Shown here: positions 43,124 to 52,287 of the stretch, piece by piece
How positions within the stretch are numbered: position 1 is the stretch's first letter
How the letters are laid out: each line of letters begins with the position of its first letter
Origin: Streptomyces tubercidicus
Lineage (GTDB): Bacteria; Actinomycetota; Actinomycetes; Streptomycetales; Streptomycetaceae
Assembly: GCF_027497495.1 (NCBI RefSeq)
Contig: NZ_CP114205.1
Span: 4,712,001 to 4,776,000 of the forward strand
DNA length: 64,000 bases
Direction of reading: 5' to 3'
Notes under the pieces: generated by a model
The model's input: the letters and a program-made list of their open reading frames with translations, nothing else
What the model was told of the DNA's origin: nothing
The model's database searches: none
Program-made: the position numbers and the translations under genes

Positions 43124-43249
43124 GGGGGTGGGGGCTGCCGCCACGGGCGGCGGGTCTCCCACCTCGTCACGGTCTACGGGGCGCGTCCCCCCTCGGGGTG
43201 TCCCCTTAAGGGCGCCCCCGTCAGGCCGTCCCCGGCCACGTCGCCCCCG

Positions 43250-44296
43250 TCAGGGTGTCCCGTACAGGTCCCGATAGGACGGGAAGACCCCGCCGTGTCC
43301 CCGTACCGTCTCCGCCGAGTCGATCGCGTTGACGATGGCGCGGGTCAGGACGTCCGCACCGGCGCCGAGGATCTCGTTCAGGGCGCCGGCCTCGGCGTGG
43401 ATACCGAAGGCGGGGTCGGCCGGGGACCCGTCGGGGGTGAGCGGCCGGGTGGCGGTGGACAGGGCGAAGACCGTGTCGCCGTCGGAGAGGAGATGGACGG
43501 GGCGGATGGCGCGGGCCAGGCCGTCGTGGGCGGTGCCGGCGAGTTTGTGGGCCTGGGCGCGGGTGAGGGCGGCGTCGGTGGCGACCACGGCGAGGGTGGT
43601 GTTGAGCGGCGGACCGACAGACGCCGCCGAACGGGCCAGAGACGTTTCCCGGGCCTCGGCCAGTCGGCGCAGGGCGGCGGTGTGCACCTCCTCGGGCGGG
43701 AGGGCGGTGGGCTCCTCGTACAGCTGGCCGTAGAGGGCGCCGGTGCGCGGGTCGGTGACGGAGCCCGCGGCATTGACGGCCGCCAGCGCGGCGACGGTGG
43801 CGCCCGAGGGGAGGACCGCGCTCGCGGTGCCGATGCCGCCCTTGAGGTCGCCGGCCACCGCGCCCGTACCGGCACCGGTGTTGCCGCGGGCTACCGGGGC
43901 GCCCGGTTCGGTGCCCGCCGCGGCGTCGGCCGCAGTCCGGCCCAGGGCGGCGTCCGGGCGGGCCCGCCAGTTGCCACCGCGGCCCAGGTCGAACAGGGCC
44001 GCGGCCGGTACGACCGGGACGACCTGGGCGGGATCCGGGCCGACCCGGAAGCCCCGGCCCTGGTCCTCCAGCCAGGCGACGACACCGGACGCGGCGTCAA
44101 GACCGAAGGCGCTGCCCCCGGTCAGCACCAGCGCCTCGACACGCTGGACGAGGTTGCGCGGGTCCAGCGCGTCGGTCTCCCGGGTGCCGGGGCCGCCACC
44201 CCGTACGTCGACGGCCGCGACCGCGCCGCCCACGGGGGCCAGGACGACGGTGGTGCCGGTCAGGTACCCGTCACCGATGCGCTGGGCGTGGCCCAC
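43250..44296 (-). CDS. P1 family (DmpA-like) peptidase
   Basis: The 348-residue protein matches the DmpA/P1 family of autoprocessing N-terminal-nucleophile hydrolases, including beta-peptidyl aminopeptidases. The family opening GHAQRIGDGYLTGTTVVL, the GGSAFGLDAASG block and the probable autocleavage site NTTLAVVATDA (nucleophile Thr after Asn) are visible. The first canonical start is GTG 44296, yet the frame continues upstream with DALTDVLGLR, a stretch normally part of this family's N-terminus, without any ATG, GTG or TTG before the neighbouring stop. Either a rare start codon is used or the N-terminus is trimmed. It lies downstream of an L,D-transpeptidase gene with 67 bases between them. 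Confidence 0.85.
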   Translation of the reverse strand: MGHAQRIGDGYLTGTTVVLAPVGGAVAAVDVRGGGPGTRETDALDPRNLVQRVEALVLTGGSAFGLDAASGVVAWLEDQGRGFRVGPDPAQVVPVVPAAALFDLGRGGNWRARPDAALGRTAADAAAGTEPGAPVARGNTGAGTGAVAGDLKGGIGTASAVLPSGATVAALAAVNAAGSVTDPRTGALYGQLYEEPTALPPEEVHTAALRRLAEARETSLARSAASVGPPLNTTLAVVATDAALTRAQAHKLAGTAHDGLARAIRPVHLLSDGDTVFALSTATRPLTPDGSPADPAFGIHAEAGALNEILGAGADVLTRAIVNAIDSAETVRGHGGVFPSYRDLYGTP

Positions 44297-44363
44297 CCGG
44301 AGGCCGAGGACGTCGGTGAGGGCGTCCTGCGGCCCCGTGGGGTGGGGCGGGCCCGCCGGCTGC

Positions 44364-45221
44364 TCAGTAATCGGCCGGTCCCATCACGATGACCGGGTGC
44401 AGGTCGGGGTCCAGGGTGCGCAGCAGCTCCCGCATCACCCTGGGCTTGAGGCTGATGCAGCCCTGTGTGGGGCCGTCGTGGTCGACGTGCAGCCAGACGC
44501 CGCCGCCCTTGGCGGCACCCAGCGGGCGCTGCTGGTCCAGGGGGGACGTCCCCGGCTCGCGGTTGTAGTTGATGGCGATGACGTAGTCGAAGGCGCCGGC
44601 CAGCGGCTCGCCCTCCACACCTGTGCCGTCGGCGACAAAGCTGTTGTTGCGGTCGTAGGGGAGTTTGGTGCCCTCGGGGGCGGGCAGCAGGCCGCCCGCG
44701 TCGGTGAGGGAGTAGACCCCGATGGGCGAGCGGAGGTCGCCGTAGCGGTGGTCGTCGGTCCAGCCGCGGGCGGCGTTGTGCGCGGACCAGGTCGGGCCCG
44801 GCTCCCAGTCGTCCGAGCCCTCCTCACGGGTGTAGAGGACGACCTGGGACTTGAAGGAGTCCAGGTCCTGGCCCGTGACGACCAGTACTTGCCGGGAGTC
44901 GGCCGGTATCCGCTTCCTGGCCGCGTCGCTGAGGCCCGGGATCGGCCGTGCGGCCCCCGGGACCGGCCGTGCGGCCGGGGCGTTCGGTGCGGCGTTCGGG
45001 GCGGTTTTCGGCGCGGACGCGGGCGTACGTGGCGTGTCCGGGCCGGAAGCCGTCGTCGACATGGTGCTCTTGGCGTCGGTCCCGCTGTTGTGGTCGTCGC
45101 CCGAGGCCGGCCACGCCCAGAGGGCGGTGCCGATCAGGGTGGAGAGGGCGAGACCGCTCACGGCCTTGCTGCGCCGGGACAGTCTCGTCCGCGGCGCGCG
45201 GGACTGAGCGTGGCGGGCCAT
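44364..45221 (-). CDS. Secreted L,D-transpeptidase
   Basis: The 285-residue protein has a basic N-terminus and one hydrophobic segment (VSGLALSTLIGTALWAWPASG) acting as signal or anchor, then a Pro/Ala/Thr-rich linker (about 50-100). The YkuD-type catalytic region follows: RSPIGVYSLTDAGG, FDYVIAINYNRE, and HVDHDGPTQGCISLKP with the catalytic Cys. It is predicted to act on peptidoglycan crosslinks outside the cell. I chose ATG 45221, with GGAG 8 bases upstream. It is the second such enzyme in the window but only distantly similar to the lipoprotein one. Confidence 0.9.
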   Translation of the reverse strand: MARHAQSRAPRTRLSRRSKAVSGLALSTLIGTALWAWPASGDDHNSGTDAKSTMSTTASGPDTPRTPASAPKTAPNAAPNAPAARPVPGAARPIPGLSDAARKRIPADSRQVLVVTGQDLDSFKSQVVLYTREEGSDDWEPGPTWSAHNAARGWTDDHRYGDLRSPIGVYSLTDAGGLLPAPEGTKLPYDRNNSFVADGTGVEGEPLAGAFDYVIAINYNREPGTSPLDQQRPLGAAKGGGVWLHVDHDGPTQGCISLKPRVMRELLRTLDPDLHPVIVMGPADY

Positions 45222-45662
45222 GGCTGGCGTCTCCTCAGGTACGGACGGTGGTCGGTCCCGGGGCTTCCTGCGGGGCTTCCGCAGGGGCACCCCTGTCATA
45301 AAAAGGGCAATCTGCACCCTACCGCTTCCGCGTCCGCGCGCCTCCGTTGTCCACAGGGGGCAGTGGGGAACAAGGGCCCGAAGTGGCGGGAAGTGGGGTC
45401 CATTGGTGGGTAATTGACGGGCAATGGGGTGGGTTCGGGGCGGCACCCGTGCTGGTGACCGGCCCCCGTTCGGCGGAGGGCGAAGATGGCCGAATCTGAT
45501 GCGGGATCAGGGTCGGATCAGGGGCGGGGCGGGGTGCGGGGCAGGGCTGGACGGGTCGTCAGGTCCGTTGACGGGGAGCGGAGTGGACCCTGGCCGGGAC
45601 GGGGGCCGGGCCTTCGGCGAGATCGGTGCCGGGGTGATCGTCGAGATGGGTGACGGGCGCCG
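45222..45662. other. Intergenic region without a supported gene
   Basis: These 441 bases lie between the L,D-transpeptidase start and the LtrA stop. They are purely GC-rich. The part near 45222-45360 should hold the transpeptidase promoter. No coding frame, tRNA or convincing hairpin was found in the rest. Confidence 0.4.
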
Positions 45663-46820
45663 TCACTGCACCAGCGCGGCGCCCTGACGGGAGGAGAGGC
45701 TGACGCCGACCGCCACGGCGGCGGAGGCCACCAGCCCGGACGCCAGGACCGCCCAGTGCCCCGCGAAGGTGCACACCAGCACCAGCAGCGCCGACACCGG
45801 AAGCACCAGCTGCTGTGCCAGGCCGCGCTTCTGATGCCGCGAATGGATCAGCCACACCGTGAGCATGAACAGCGCCGCCGGCACCGTGACACAGGCGGCC
45901 GCCGCGAACGCCGACAGATGTGCCCTGCCGAAGGACTCCGCCACCGCGACCTCGATGCCCGCACCGACCGCGGCCGCCGAGCCGAACACCAGGTAGTGCC
46001 CATAGCCCCACAGGAACGACTGACGGTTCGAGCGCAGATGCAGGTGGATCGGCACCGAAAAGTAGATCCAATACGCGGCGAAGACCAGCAGCAGTCCGCC
46101 GGCCGCGATCGGCAGCAGCGTGCCGAGCGCGTCGTCCCGGTCCAGCGCCGCCTGCACGGCAAGGGTGGCCGCCGCGATCGTCTCGCCCAGCACGATGATG
46201 GTGAACAGGCCGTAGCGCTCCGAGATGTGATGCGGATGCCAGGTCGTCTGCCGCTCCCGTTCGGCCAGCGCCGGAACCGCCAGCTCCAGTAGGCCCACGA
46301 CCACGAACACCCAGGGGATGTCGTGCTCGGGCAGGGCCAGCAGCCCCAGCCAGCCGATCTGGCACACCGTCACCCCCAGGGCGTAGCGCAGCGCGGTCCG
46401 CCGCTCGGCGCCCCGGCTGTCGTGGGCGACCCGCAACCACTGGGTGACCAGGGCCAGCCGCATCACCAGATACCCGAACCAGATGACGGTGAAGTCGCTG
46501 TGCTCGAAAGCCCGCGGCACCCCTGCCGCCAGGACCAGTACGCCCGCCATCTGGACGAGCGTCACCACGCGATAGAGCGAGTCATCGGTGTCGTACGCCG
46601 AGGCGAACCAGCTGAAGTTCATCCAGGCCCACCAGACGGCGAAGAAGAGCATCAGATAGCCGGAGACGCCGTGCCCCGGATGCCCCTCGGCGAGCGCATG
46701 CGCCAACTGGCGGCCGGCCTGGGCGACCGCCACGACGAAACACAGGTCGAAGAAGAGCTCCAGCGGCGTGGCGGCGCGGTGCTGCTCGTCGCGGCGGCGC
46801 GCCCGCATACGGACCGGCAC
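45663..46820 (-). CDS. LtrA family membrane protein (low temperature requirement A)
   Basis: The 385-residue integral membrane protein has about 11 helices and carries the family's N-terminal signature (ATPLELFFDLCFVVAVAQ), the FFAVWWAWMNFSWFASAYDTDD loop (quoted as a family mark), and HHISERYGLFTIIVLGETI. LtrA was named from Listeria, where it is needed at low temperature; its transport or enzymatic activity is unknown. The start is GTG 46820 with AGGAG 5 bases upstream. It is single and not obviously linked to neighbours. Confidence 0.92.
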   Translation of the reverse strand: MPVRMRARRRDEQHRAATPLELFFDLCFVVAVAQAGRQLAHALAEGHPGHGVSGYLMLFFAVWWAWMNFSWFASAYDTDDSLYRVVTLVQMAGVLVLAAGVPRAFEHSDFTVIWFGYLVMRLALVTQWLRVAHDSRGAERRTALRYALGVTVCQIGWLGLLALPEHDIPWVFVVVGLLELAVPALAERERQTTWHPHHISERYGLFTIIVLGETIAAATLAVQAALDRDDALGTLLPIAAGGLLLVFAAYWIYFSVPIHLHLRSNRQSFLWGYGHYLVFGSAAAVGAGIEVAVAESFGRAHLSAFAAAACVTVPAALFMLTVWLIHSRHQKRGLAQQLVLPVSALLVLVCTFAGHWAVLASGLVASAAVAVGVSLSSRQGAALVQ

Positions 46821-46924
46821 CTCAGCTCCTCTCGTCGGCCGATGCGGCCGCCCTCAGTAGAGCGCGGGCGGCCGGTACGACCAGTGAGGGGAGCGGGGCG
46901 CGGCGTGTCGGTCCGGGGCGGCGG

Positions 46925-47956
46925 CTACTCGGCGACCGCCTCCACGATCGAGGGAAACGCCGAGGTCGGCAGCACCCGCGTCAGCCGGAAGCCGCCGGCC
47001 GACAGCAGCGTCGCGAACTCCTCCGCGGTGCGCTCCTGCCCGTCTAGCACCGCCATCATCGCGACGTCCATGGTCTTCCCGAAGTGCGGGGCGTTGCCCG
47101 GTGGCAGCACCGACTCGATGACCAGCAGCCGGGTGCCCGTCGCCATCGCACGGTGGCAGCTGCGCAGGATGCGCCGGCACGGTACGTCCGGCCAGTCGTG
47201 CAGCACATGCTTGAGGACGTAGAGGTCTCCGCCCTGGGGCACGGACTCGAAGAAGTCGCCCTCCTGGGTACGCCAGCGGCCCTTCAACTCATCGCCATCC
47301 AGGAGGTGATGGGCCAGCGGCGGCGCCTGGTCGAAGAGCACACCGGTCAGCTGCGGGTGGCGGCGCAGTGCGGCGCGCAGCAGTCCGCCGCGGCCGCCGC
47401 CGATGTCCACGACCGTGCCGGCCGCGGGGAAGGGGTAGGCGGCGGCCACCGCCTCGTCCACCGGGGCGGACAGCGACGACATCCCGTCGTCGAGCAGCCG
47501 GCGGGCGGCCGGGTCCGACAGCAAATGTTCGAAGAGCGGCGCCCCGAAGATCCGCTCGAAGGACGCGCCGCTGTGCTCCACGGCCTCCGGCATGGCCGAT
47601 GACGTCCGCAGGAACAGCTCATCGGTCGCCATCAGCACGGCGGCGTGCAGCGAATCGGGGACGTCCGTACGCAGCGGCTGGGCGGCCGGCGTCAGCTGGT
47701 AGGCGCCCGCGGCGTCCTCCCGGAAGATGCCGCGGGTGGCGAGATAGCGCAGCACGCGACGCAGATGCGGGGCATGGGTGCCGGTGGCGGCGGCCAGCTG
47801 CTCGATCGTGCGCGGGCCCCCGGCCAGGAGGTCGGCGATCCGGTGGTGCACCGCCGTGCGCAGCGCGGCGGAGAAGAGATGGCCCATGGCCAGGTCGATC
47901 AGATGAGCCGTGAGGTCGCGGGGCTCGCCGGTCGGTCGGTTGGGGGAAGTGGCCAA
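46925..47956 (-). CDS. SAM-dependent O-methyltransferase (AdoMet_MTase family 2)
   Basis: The 343-residue protein has an N-terminal winged-helix dimerisation domain (LLAGGPRTIEQLAAATG, HLRRVLRYLATRGIF) and a C-terminal Rossmann methyltransferase with motif I VVDIGGGRGGLL and the KHVLHDWPD segment that holds the catalytic His. This is the class that methylates polyketide and aromatic hydroxyls (TcmN/CrtF-like). The start codon is TTG at 47956, with GGAGG about 7 bases upstream. No polyketide genes are nearby, so the substrate is unknown. Confidence 0.9.
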   Translation of the reverse strand: MATSPNRPTGEPRDLTAHLIDLAMGHLFSAALRTAVHHRIADLLAGGPRTIEQLAAATGTHAPHLRRVLRYLATRGIFREDAAGAYQLTPAAQPLRTDVPDSLHAAVLMATDELFLRTSSAMPEAVEHSGASFERIFGAPLFEHLLSDPAARRLLDDGMSSLSAPVDEAVAAAYPFPAAGTVVDIGGGRGGLLRAALRRHPQLTGVLFDQAPPLAHHLLDGDELKGRWRTQEGDFFESVPQGGDLYVLKHVLHDWPDVPCRRILRSCHRAMATGTRLLVIESVLPPGNAPHFGKTMDVAMMAVLDGQERTAEEFATLLSAGGFRLTRVLPTSAFPSIVEAVAE

Positions 47957-48214
47957 CGTCAGCCTCCAGTCATCGGCTTGGGCGTGCTGATCCCGGTCGC
48001 AGGCGGTGATCCACGGTTGCAGCCGCGGGCTTCGGTGTCACCAACGGAGGGAGCGGCAACCGCGAAGTCCGGCCAGCGGGGGCGCGGGCCCACGGAGAGA
48101 CTCCCCCTACGGCCTGCCCGGCGGATCGGGCCGGACAGCCTTAGGGGGCGGGTCCGGGAGATACCAGGGGTCCACCGCTCGATGCCGGGTGGCTGTGCGT
48201 GGTCGAATGCATGC

Positions 48215-49516
48215 ATGAGCGACAGCGACACGACAGGTACGACGACCGCTAACGCCGGCCCCCGCGACAGCTCCGCCCCCGCCACCGTCCTGGCCCCGCT
48301 CGACGGCCGCCTCGCGGATCTCGTGGCCCTCTACGAAGACCTGCACCGCCACCCCGAACTCGCCTTCCAGGAGACCCGTACGGCCGCCGAGGCCGCCCGC
48401 CGGCTGACCGCCTGCGGCTATGACGTCACCACCGGCATCGCCGGGACCGGCGTCGTCGGCGTCCTGCGCAACGGCCCGGGGCCCGTGGTCCTGCTGCGCG
48501 CCGACATGGACGCGCTGCCCGTCACCGAGAACTCCGGCCTGGACTACGCCTCCACGGTCCCCGGCCGGATGCACGCCTGTGGGCACGACGTCCATGTGAC
48601 CTGCCTGCTGGGCGCCGCCGACCTGCTCGCGGCGGGCCGCGACCACTGGTCCGGCACCCTGATCGCGCTCTTCCAGCCCGCCGAGGAAGCGGGCAACGGC
48701 GCCCGCGCCATGCTCGACGCCGGCCTCTACAGCGAAGGCATGGTCCCCACCCCCGATGTGGTGCTGGCCCAGCATGTCGCCCCGCTCGGCGCCGGGCTGA
48801 TCGCCTACTGCCCAGGCCCCTGCATGGCGGCCGCCGACAGCCTGAAGATCACCTTCCATGGCAGCGGCGGCCATGGCTCGCGCCCCGAGACCACCATCGA
48901 CCCGATCCTGATGGCGGCGTCCTTCGTCCAGCGAGTGCAGTCCGTAGTGGCCCGCGAGATAGCACCGAAGGACCAGGCGGTGGTCACGGTCGGCTCCTTC
49001 CACGCCGGGGACAGCGCCAATGTGATCCCCGACCGGGCCGTCGTACGGCTCAGCGTCCGCACCTTCGACGAGACCGTCCGCACCACCGTGCTCGCCGCCA
49101 TCGACCGCATCGCACGCGCCGAGGCCACCGCCTCGGGAGCGGACCGCGCACCGGAAACCGAGGTCCTGGACTCCTTCCCCGTCACCGTCAACGACTCCAC
49201 GACCCTGCAGGAGGTCAACGAACAGTTCACCGAACTCTTCGGAGCACAGCGGCTGTTCCCCTACGCACCGGCCACCGGCAGCGAAGACGCCGGACTACTG
49301 GCGACCGCCGCCGGGGCGCCGCTCTACTACTGGTGGCTGGGCGGCTGGGACCCGGAGGAGTTCCACACGGCAGTGGCGGCCGGCCGGCTGGCCCAGGACA
49401 TACCGTCCAACCACTCACCGCGGTTCGTCCCGGTGGTTCGGCCGACGCTCACGATGGGGGTAGAGGCGCTGACTGCCGCGGCGCTCAATCGGTTGGGGGC
49501 GCAGGGACGGATGTGA
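48215..49516 (+). CDS. M20 family metallo-amidohydrolase
   Basis: The 433-residue cytoplasmic enzyme belongs to the M20D amidohydrolase/aminoacylase group (hippuricase, IAA-amino-acid hydrolase). Metal-site motifs are HRHPELAFQE, MHACGHDVHV (Cys and His ligands), PAEEAGNGARAM (catalytic Glu) and LAQHVAP, with a dimerisation domain in the middle starting GSGGHGSRPE. A Thr/Ala-rich leader of about 25 residues precedes it. The ATG at 48215 lacks a strong ribosome site; the frame is open upstream. The likely substrate is an N-acyl amino acid; which one cannot be seen. Confidence 0.92.
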   Translation: MSDSDTTGTTTANAGPRDSSAPATVLAPLDGRLADLVALYEDLHRHPELAFQETRTAAEAARRLTACGYDVTTGIAGTGVVGVLRNGPGPVVLLRADMDALPVTENSGLDYASTVPGRMHACGHDVHVTCLLGAADLLAAGRDHWSGTLIALFQPAEEAGNGARAMLDAGLYSEGMVPTPDVVLAQHVAPLGAGLIAYCPGPCMAAADSLKITFHGSGGHGSRPETTIDPILMAASFVQRVQSVVAREIAPKDQAVVTVGSFHAGDSANVIPDRAVVRLSVRTFDETVRTTVLAAIDRIARAEATASGADRAPETEVLDSFPVTVNDSTTLQEVNEQFTELFGAQRLFPYAPATGSEDAGLLATAAGAPLYYWWLGGWDPEEFHTAVAAGRLAQDIPSNHSPRFVPVVRPTLTMGVEALTAAALNRLGAQGRM

Positions 49517-49683
49517 CGAGGGTGGGGGTGGGGGTGGCGCGGGTGTGAGGGGAGACAGAGCGGTCGTGACCTAGGTGGCGGGCGGGAAAGGCCGGTCCGG
49601 CGGCGGTGTTTGACCTTGTCCCTGGGGCAAGCCCCAGCATCGGCCGTACCGGGCGAGGTGCCCGGTACGAGGAGGACGGACGG

Positions 49684-50805
49684 GTGGACGAAGACGGGTG
49701 CGCGGCGCCGTACGACGGGAGCACGGCGCCGTATGACGGCGGTGCGCTGCTGACCATCGGGGCGTTCGCACGGGCCTCCCGGCTCTCGCCGAAGGCACTG
49801 CGCCTCTACGACGAGCTCGGCCTGCTGCCCCCGGCCCGTGTCGACCCGCACAGCGGCTACCGCCACTACGCCCCCGCCCAGTTGGAGCGGGCCCGGCTGG
49901 TGGCCTGGCTGCGTCGGCTCGGTATGCCGCTGGCCCGCATACGTGAGGTGTGCGAGCTGGCACCGGACGCGGCGGCCGTAGCGGTCGCCGCGTACTGGGC
50001 ACAGGTCGAGGCCGACACCGCGGCCCGCCGGGACCTCGCCGCCTTCCTCGTCGACCAGCTGGAGAGGAAGAACACCACCATGACCACACCCCACACCCCC
50101 TTGACGATGCGCTACGCCGCCCTGACCGACCAGGGGCTGGTGCGTCCGTTCCACCAAGACGCCGCCCACGCCGGACCACGACTGCTGGCCGTGGCCGACG
50201 GCTACGGCCCGGACGGCGGCTCGGCGGCGGCGTCCGCGATCGAGGCGCTCAATGCCCTGGAAGAGCGGGACCTGACCTCCGCGGACCTGCTGGGCGCCCT
50301 GGAGGAAGCCGCCCATCGCGCCCACCGTGCCGCCCCGGCGGCGGACGAGGCCACCAGCACCACCGGCAGCACCCTCACCGCGCTGCTCCGCTCCGGGACA
50401 CAGCTGGCGCTGCTGCACATCGGGGACTCCCGCGCCTACGTCCTGCGCGACTCCGCCCTCCTCCAGATCACCCACGACCACAGCCTGGTCCAGTCGCTGA
50501 TCGACGAGGGCCGGCTCACCCCCGAGGAGGCGGCCTCGCATCCGCAGCGCTCACAGCTGCTGCGGTCGCTCGACGCGGCGACCGAGTTCGCCCCCGATCT
50601 GCAACTCCTGGAGGCCCGCCCCGGGGAGCGCTACCTGCTGTGCACCGACGGCCTGACCGGGGTGGTGCCGGCCGAGACCCTCCAGCAGGTGCTGACCTCG
50701 GCCGACGGCCCCGACCAGGCCGTACACGAACTGATCCGGCTGGCCCGCGAGGCGGGAGCTCCGGACAACGTGGGGTGTGCGGTGGCGGAGATGACGGGGG
50801 CTTAG
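49684..50805 (+). CDS. MerR regulator fused to a PP2C-type protein phosphatase
   Basis: The 373-residue protein joins two modules. Residues about 20-130 form a MerR DNA-binding domain (LLTIGAFARASRLSPKALRLYDELGLLPP, of which the YDELGLLPP turn is diagnostic; then YRHYAPAQLERARLVAWLRRLGMP and a dimerisation helix). Residues about 140-373 form a PP2C Ser/Thr phosphatase with RPFHQDAAHAG, AVADGYGPDGGSAA, LLHIGDSRAYVLRD, LLCTDGLTGVV and DNVGCAV in the right order. The usual DGMGG is altered to DGYGP, while the metal Asp residues are kept. GTG 49684 has GAGGAGG 8 bases upstream; a longer start at 49606 exists. The design suggests a regulator whose DNA binding is tied to dephosphorylation of a partner or itself. 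Confidence 0.88.
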   Translation: MDEDGCAAPYDGSTAPYDGGALLTIGAFARASRLSPKALRLYDELGLLPPARVDPHSGYRHYAPAQLERARLVAWLRRLGMPLARIREVCELAPDAAAVAVAAYWAQVEADTAARRDLAAFLVDQLERKNTTMTTPHTPLTMRYAALTDQGLVRPFHQDAAHAGPRLLAVADGYGPDGGSAAASAIEALNALEERDLTSADLLGALEEAAHRAHRAAPAADEATSTTGSTLTALLRSGTQLALLHIGDSRAYVLRDSALLQITHDHSLVQSLIDEGRLTPEEAASHPQRSQLLRSLDAATEFAPDLQLLEARPGERYLLCTDGLTGVVPAETLQQVLTSADGPDQAVHELIRLAREAGAPDNVGCAVAEMTGA

Positions 50806-51013
50806 GGAGGGGGTAGGGGGCGGCCCTTAGGGGGTCGGTGAGCCCCTTGCATGATCCCTGCCCGGTGGGCGGCGTGGTTACGCCGGTCAGGCCGTGTGCG
50901 TCGCCCACGTCGGCCGTCCACGCCGCCTGCATCGCACACGCCGTCCACGTCGCCCACTCGCCGACGCCGGTTACTTCGCTACGCCGCCCACATCGCCCCG
51001 CTGGTGAGGCCAG

Positions 51014-52228
51014 TTACGCCAACCCCTTGAGCATCCCCTTGAAGTAGAGCTGCGGCAGTCCGTAGCGCTTGAGGAACCACATGTCGGTGCGTTCCCGGGT
51101 GGTGTCGAGGAACGGGATCGAAGGGGTGGGCTGCAGGTCGTAGTCGAACTCGGCGAGCAGCATCTTGTGCCGGGCGGTGACCAGAGGACAGGAGGTGTAG
51201 CCGTCGTAGCGGGCGGTGGCGGGACGGCCGCGCAGCCCGGCGAGTAGGTTGGCGACCGCGACCGGAGCCTGCTTACGGATGGCGGCGCCCGTCTTAGACG
51301 TCGGCAAATTGGCGACATCGCCGAGCACGAACACATTCGGGAAATCCGGGTGCTGGAGCGTTTCCCGGTCGGTCTTGACGTACCCGTACGGGGAGTCGGG
51401 GTCGGCGAGCGGGCCGTCCGCCAGCCACTGGGGGGCGCGCTGCGGCGGTACGGCGTGCAGCAGGTCGTAGTGGACGGTCTCGGCCGTGCCGGTGGTGTGA
51501 TCGGTGATCACCGCCTCCCGGGCCGCCCCGTCGAGCCGGGTCATCTCCGAACTCAGCCGCACCTCGATGCCGTACCGCCTCGCCGTCTCCGTCAGCGCAC
51601 GGGAGAACACCGGCACCTTGAACATCGCGGGCTCCGGGAGCACCAGAATCGTGCGGATCGCCCCCAGCACCCCGCGCTTACGCCAGTGATCAGCCGCCAG
51701 ATACGCGATCTTCTGCGGGGCGCCGCCGCACTTCACCGGTCCGGACGGCATGGTGAACACCGCCGTGCCGCTCCGCATTCGGCGGATCAACTCCCAGGTC
51801 AGCGGCGCGAGATCGGGCCGGTAGTTGCTGCTCACCCCGCCGTGCCCCAGGGCAGCGGCGAGACCGGGCACCCCGTCCCAGTCCAGTTGCAGACCCGGGG
51901 CGAGCACCAGCCGCCCGTAGGAGAGGACCCGGCCCGAGGCCGTGGTGACCGTACGCGCGGTCGGGTCGACGGCGGTGGCGCGCTCCCGCAGCCAGCGCAC
52001 CCCCGGCGGTATGACCTCCGCCTCGGTGCGCAGCGATGAGCGCAGCGGCGCCTGACCGCCGCCGACCAGCGTCCACAACGGCTGGTACCAGTGCGTCTCG
52101 GAGGGCTCCAGCAGCGCGATGCCGCGGACACCGGCACGGCGTAACCGGGCGGCGACGGTGATGCCTGCGGTGCCGCCGCCGATGATCAGGACCTGGTGAT
52201 GGGACGGTGCGGCGGGTGCGGGGGCCAT
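51014..52228 (-). CDS. Sulfide:quinone oxidoreductase-like FAD enzyme
   Basis: The 404-residue membrane-associated flavoprotein has an N-terminal FAD site (VLIIGGGTAGITVAARL), LLEPSETHWYQPLWTLVGGG typical of SQR, the redox cysteine in PVKCGGAPQKIAY and a second cysteine in GYTSCPLVTARHK. VFVLGDVANLPTSKTGAA contacts FAD. It should oxidise sulfide to a persulfide or polysulfide and pass electrons to menaquinone. AGGAGGAAG lies just before the ATG. It is the third gene of a minus-strand operon behind GntR and TauE. Confidence 0.9.
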   Translation of the reverse strand: MAPAPAAPSHHQVLIIGGGTAGITVAARLRRAGVRGIALLEPSETHWYQPLWTLVGGGQAPLRSSLRTEAEVIPPGVRWLRERATAVDPTARTVTTASGRVLSYGRLVLAPGLQLDWDGVPGLAAALGHGGVSSNYRPDLAPLTWELIRRMRSGTAVFTMPSGPVKCGGAPQKIAYLAADHWRKRGVLGAIRTILVLPEPAMFKVPVFSRALTETARRYGIEVRLSSEMTRLDGAAREAVITDHTTGTAETVHYDLLHAVPPQRAPQWLADGPLADPDSPYGYVKTDRETLQHPDFPNVFVLGDVANLPTSKTGAAIRKQAPVAVANLLAGLRGRPATARYDGYTSCPLVTARHKMLLAEFDYDLQPTPSIPFLDTTRERTDMWFLKRYGLPQLYFKGMLKGLA

Positions 52229-52287
52229 GTGCTTCCTCCTGAAAGATGGGTGGGAATCGGGTGGGGTCGGTGTGTGTGGGACGCCGG

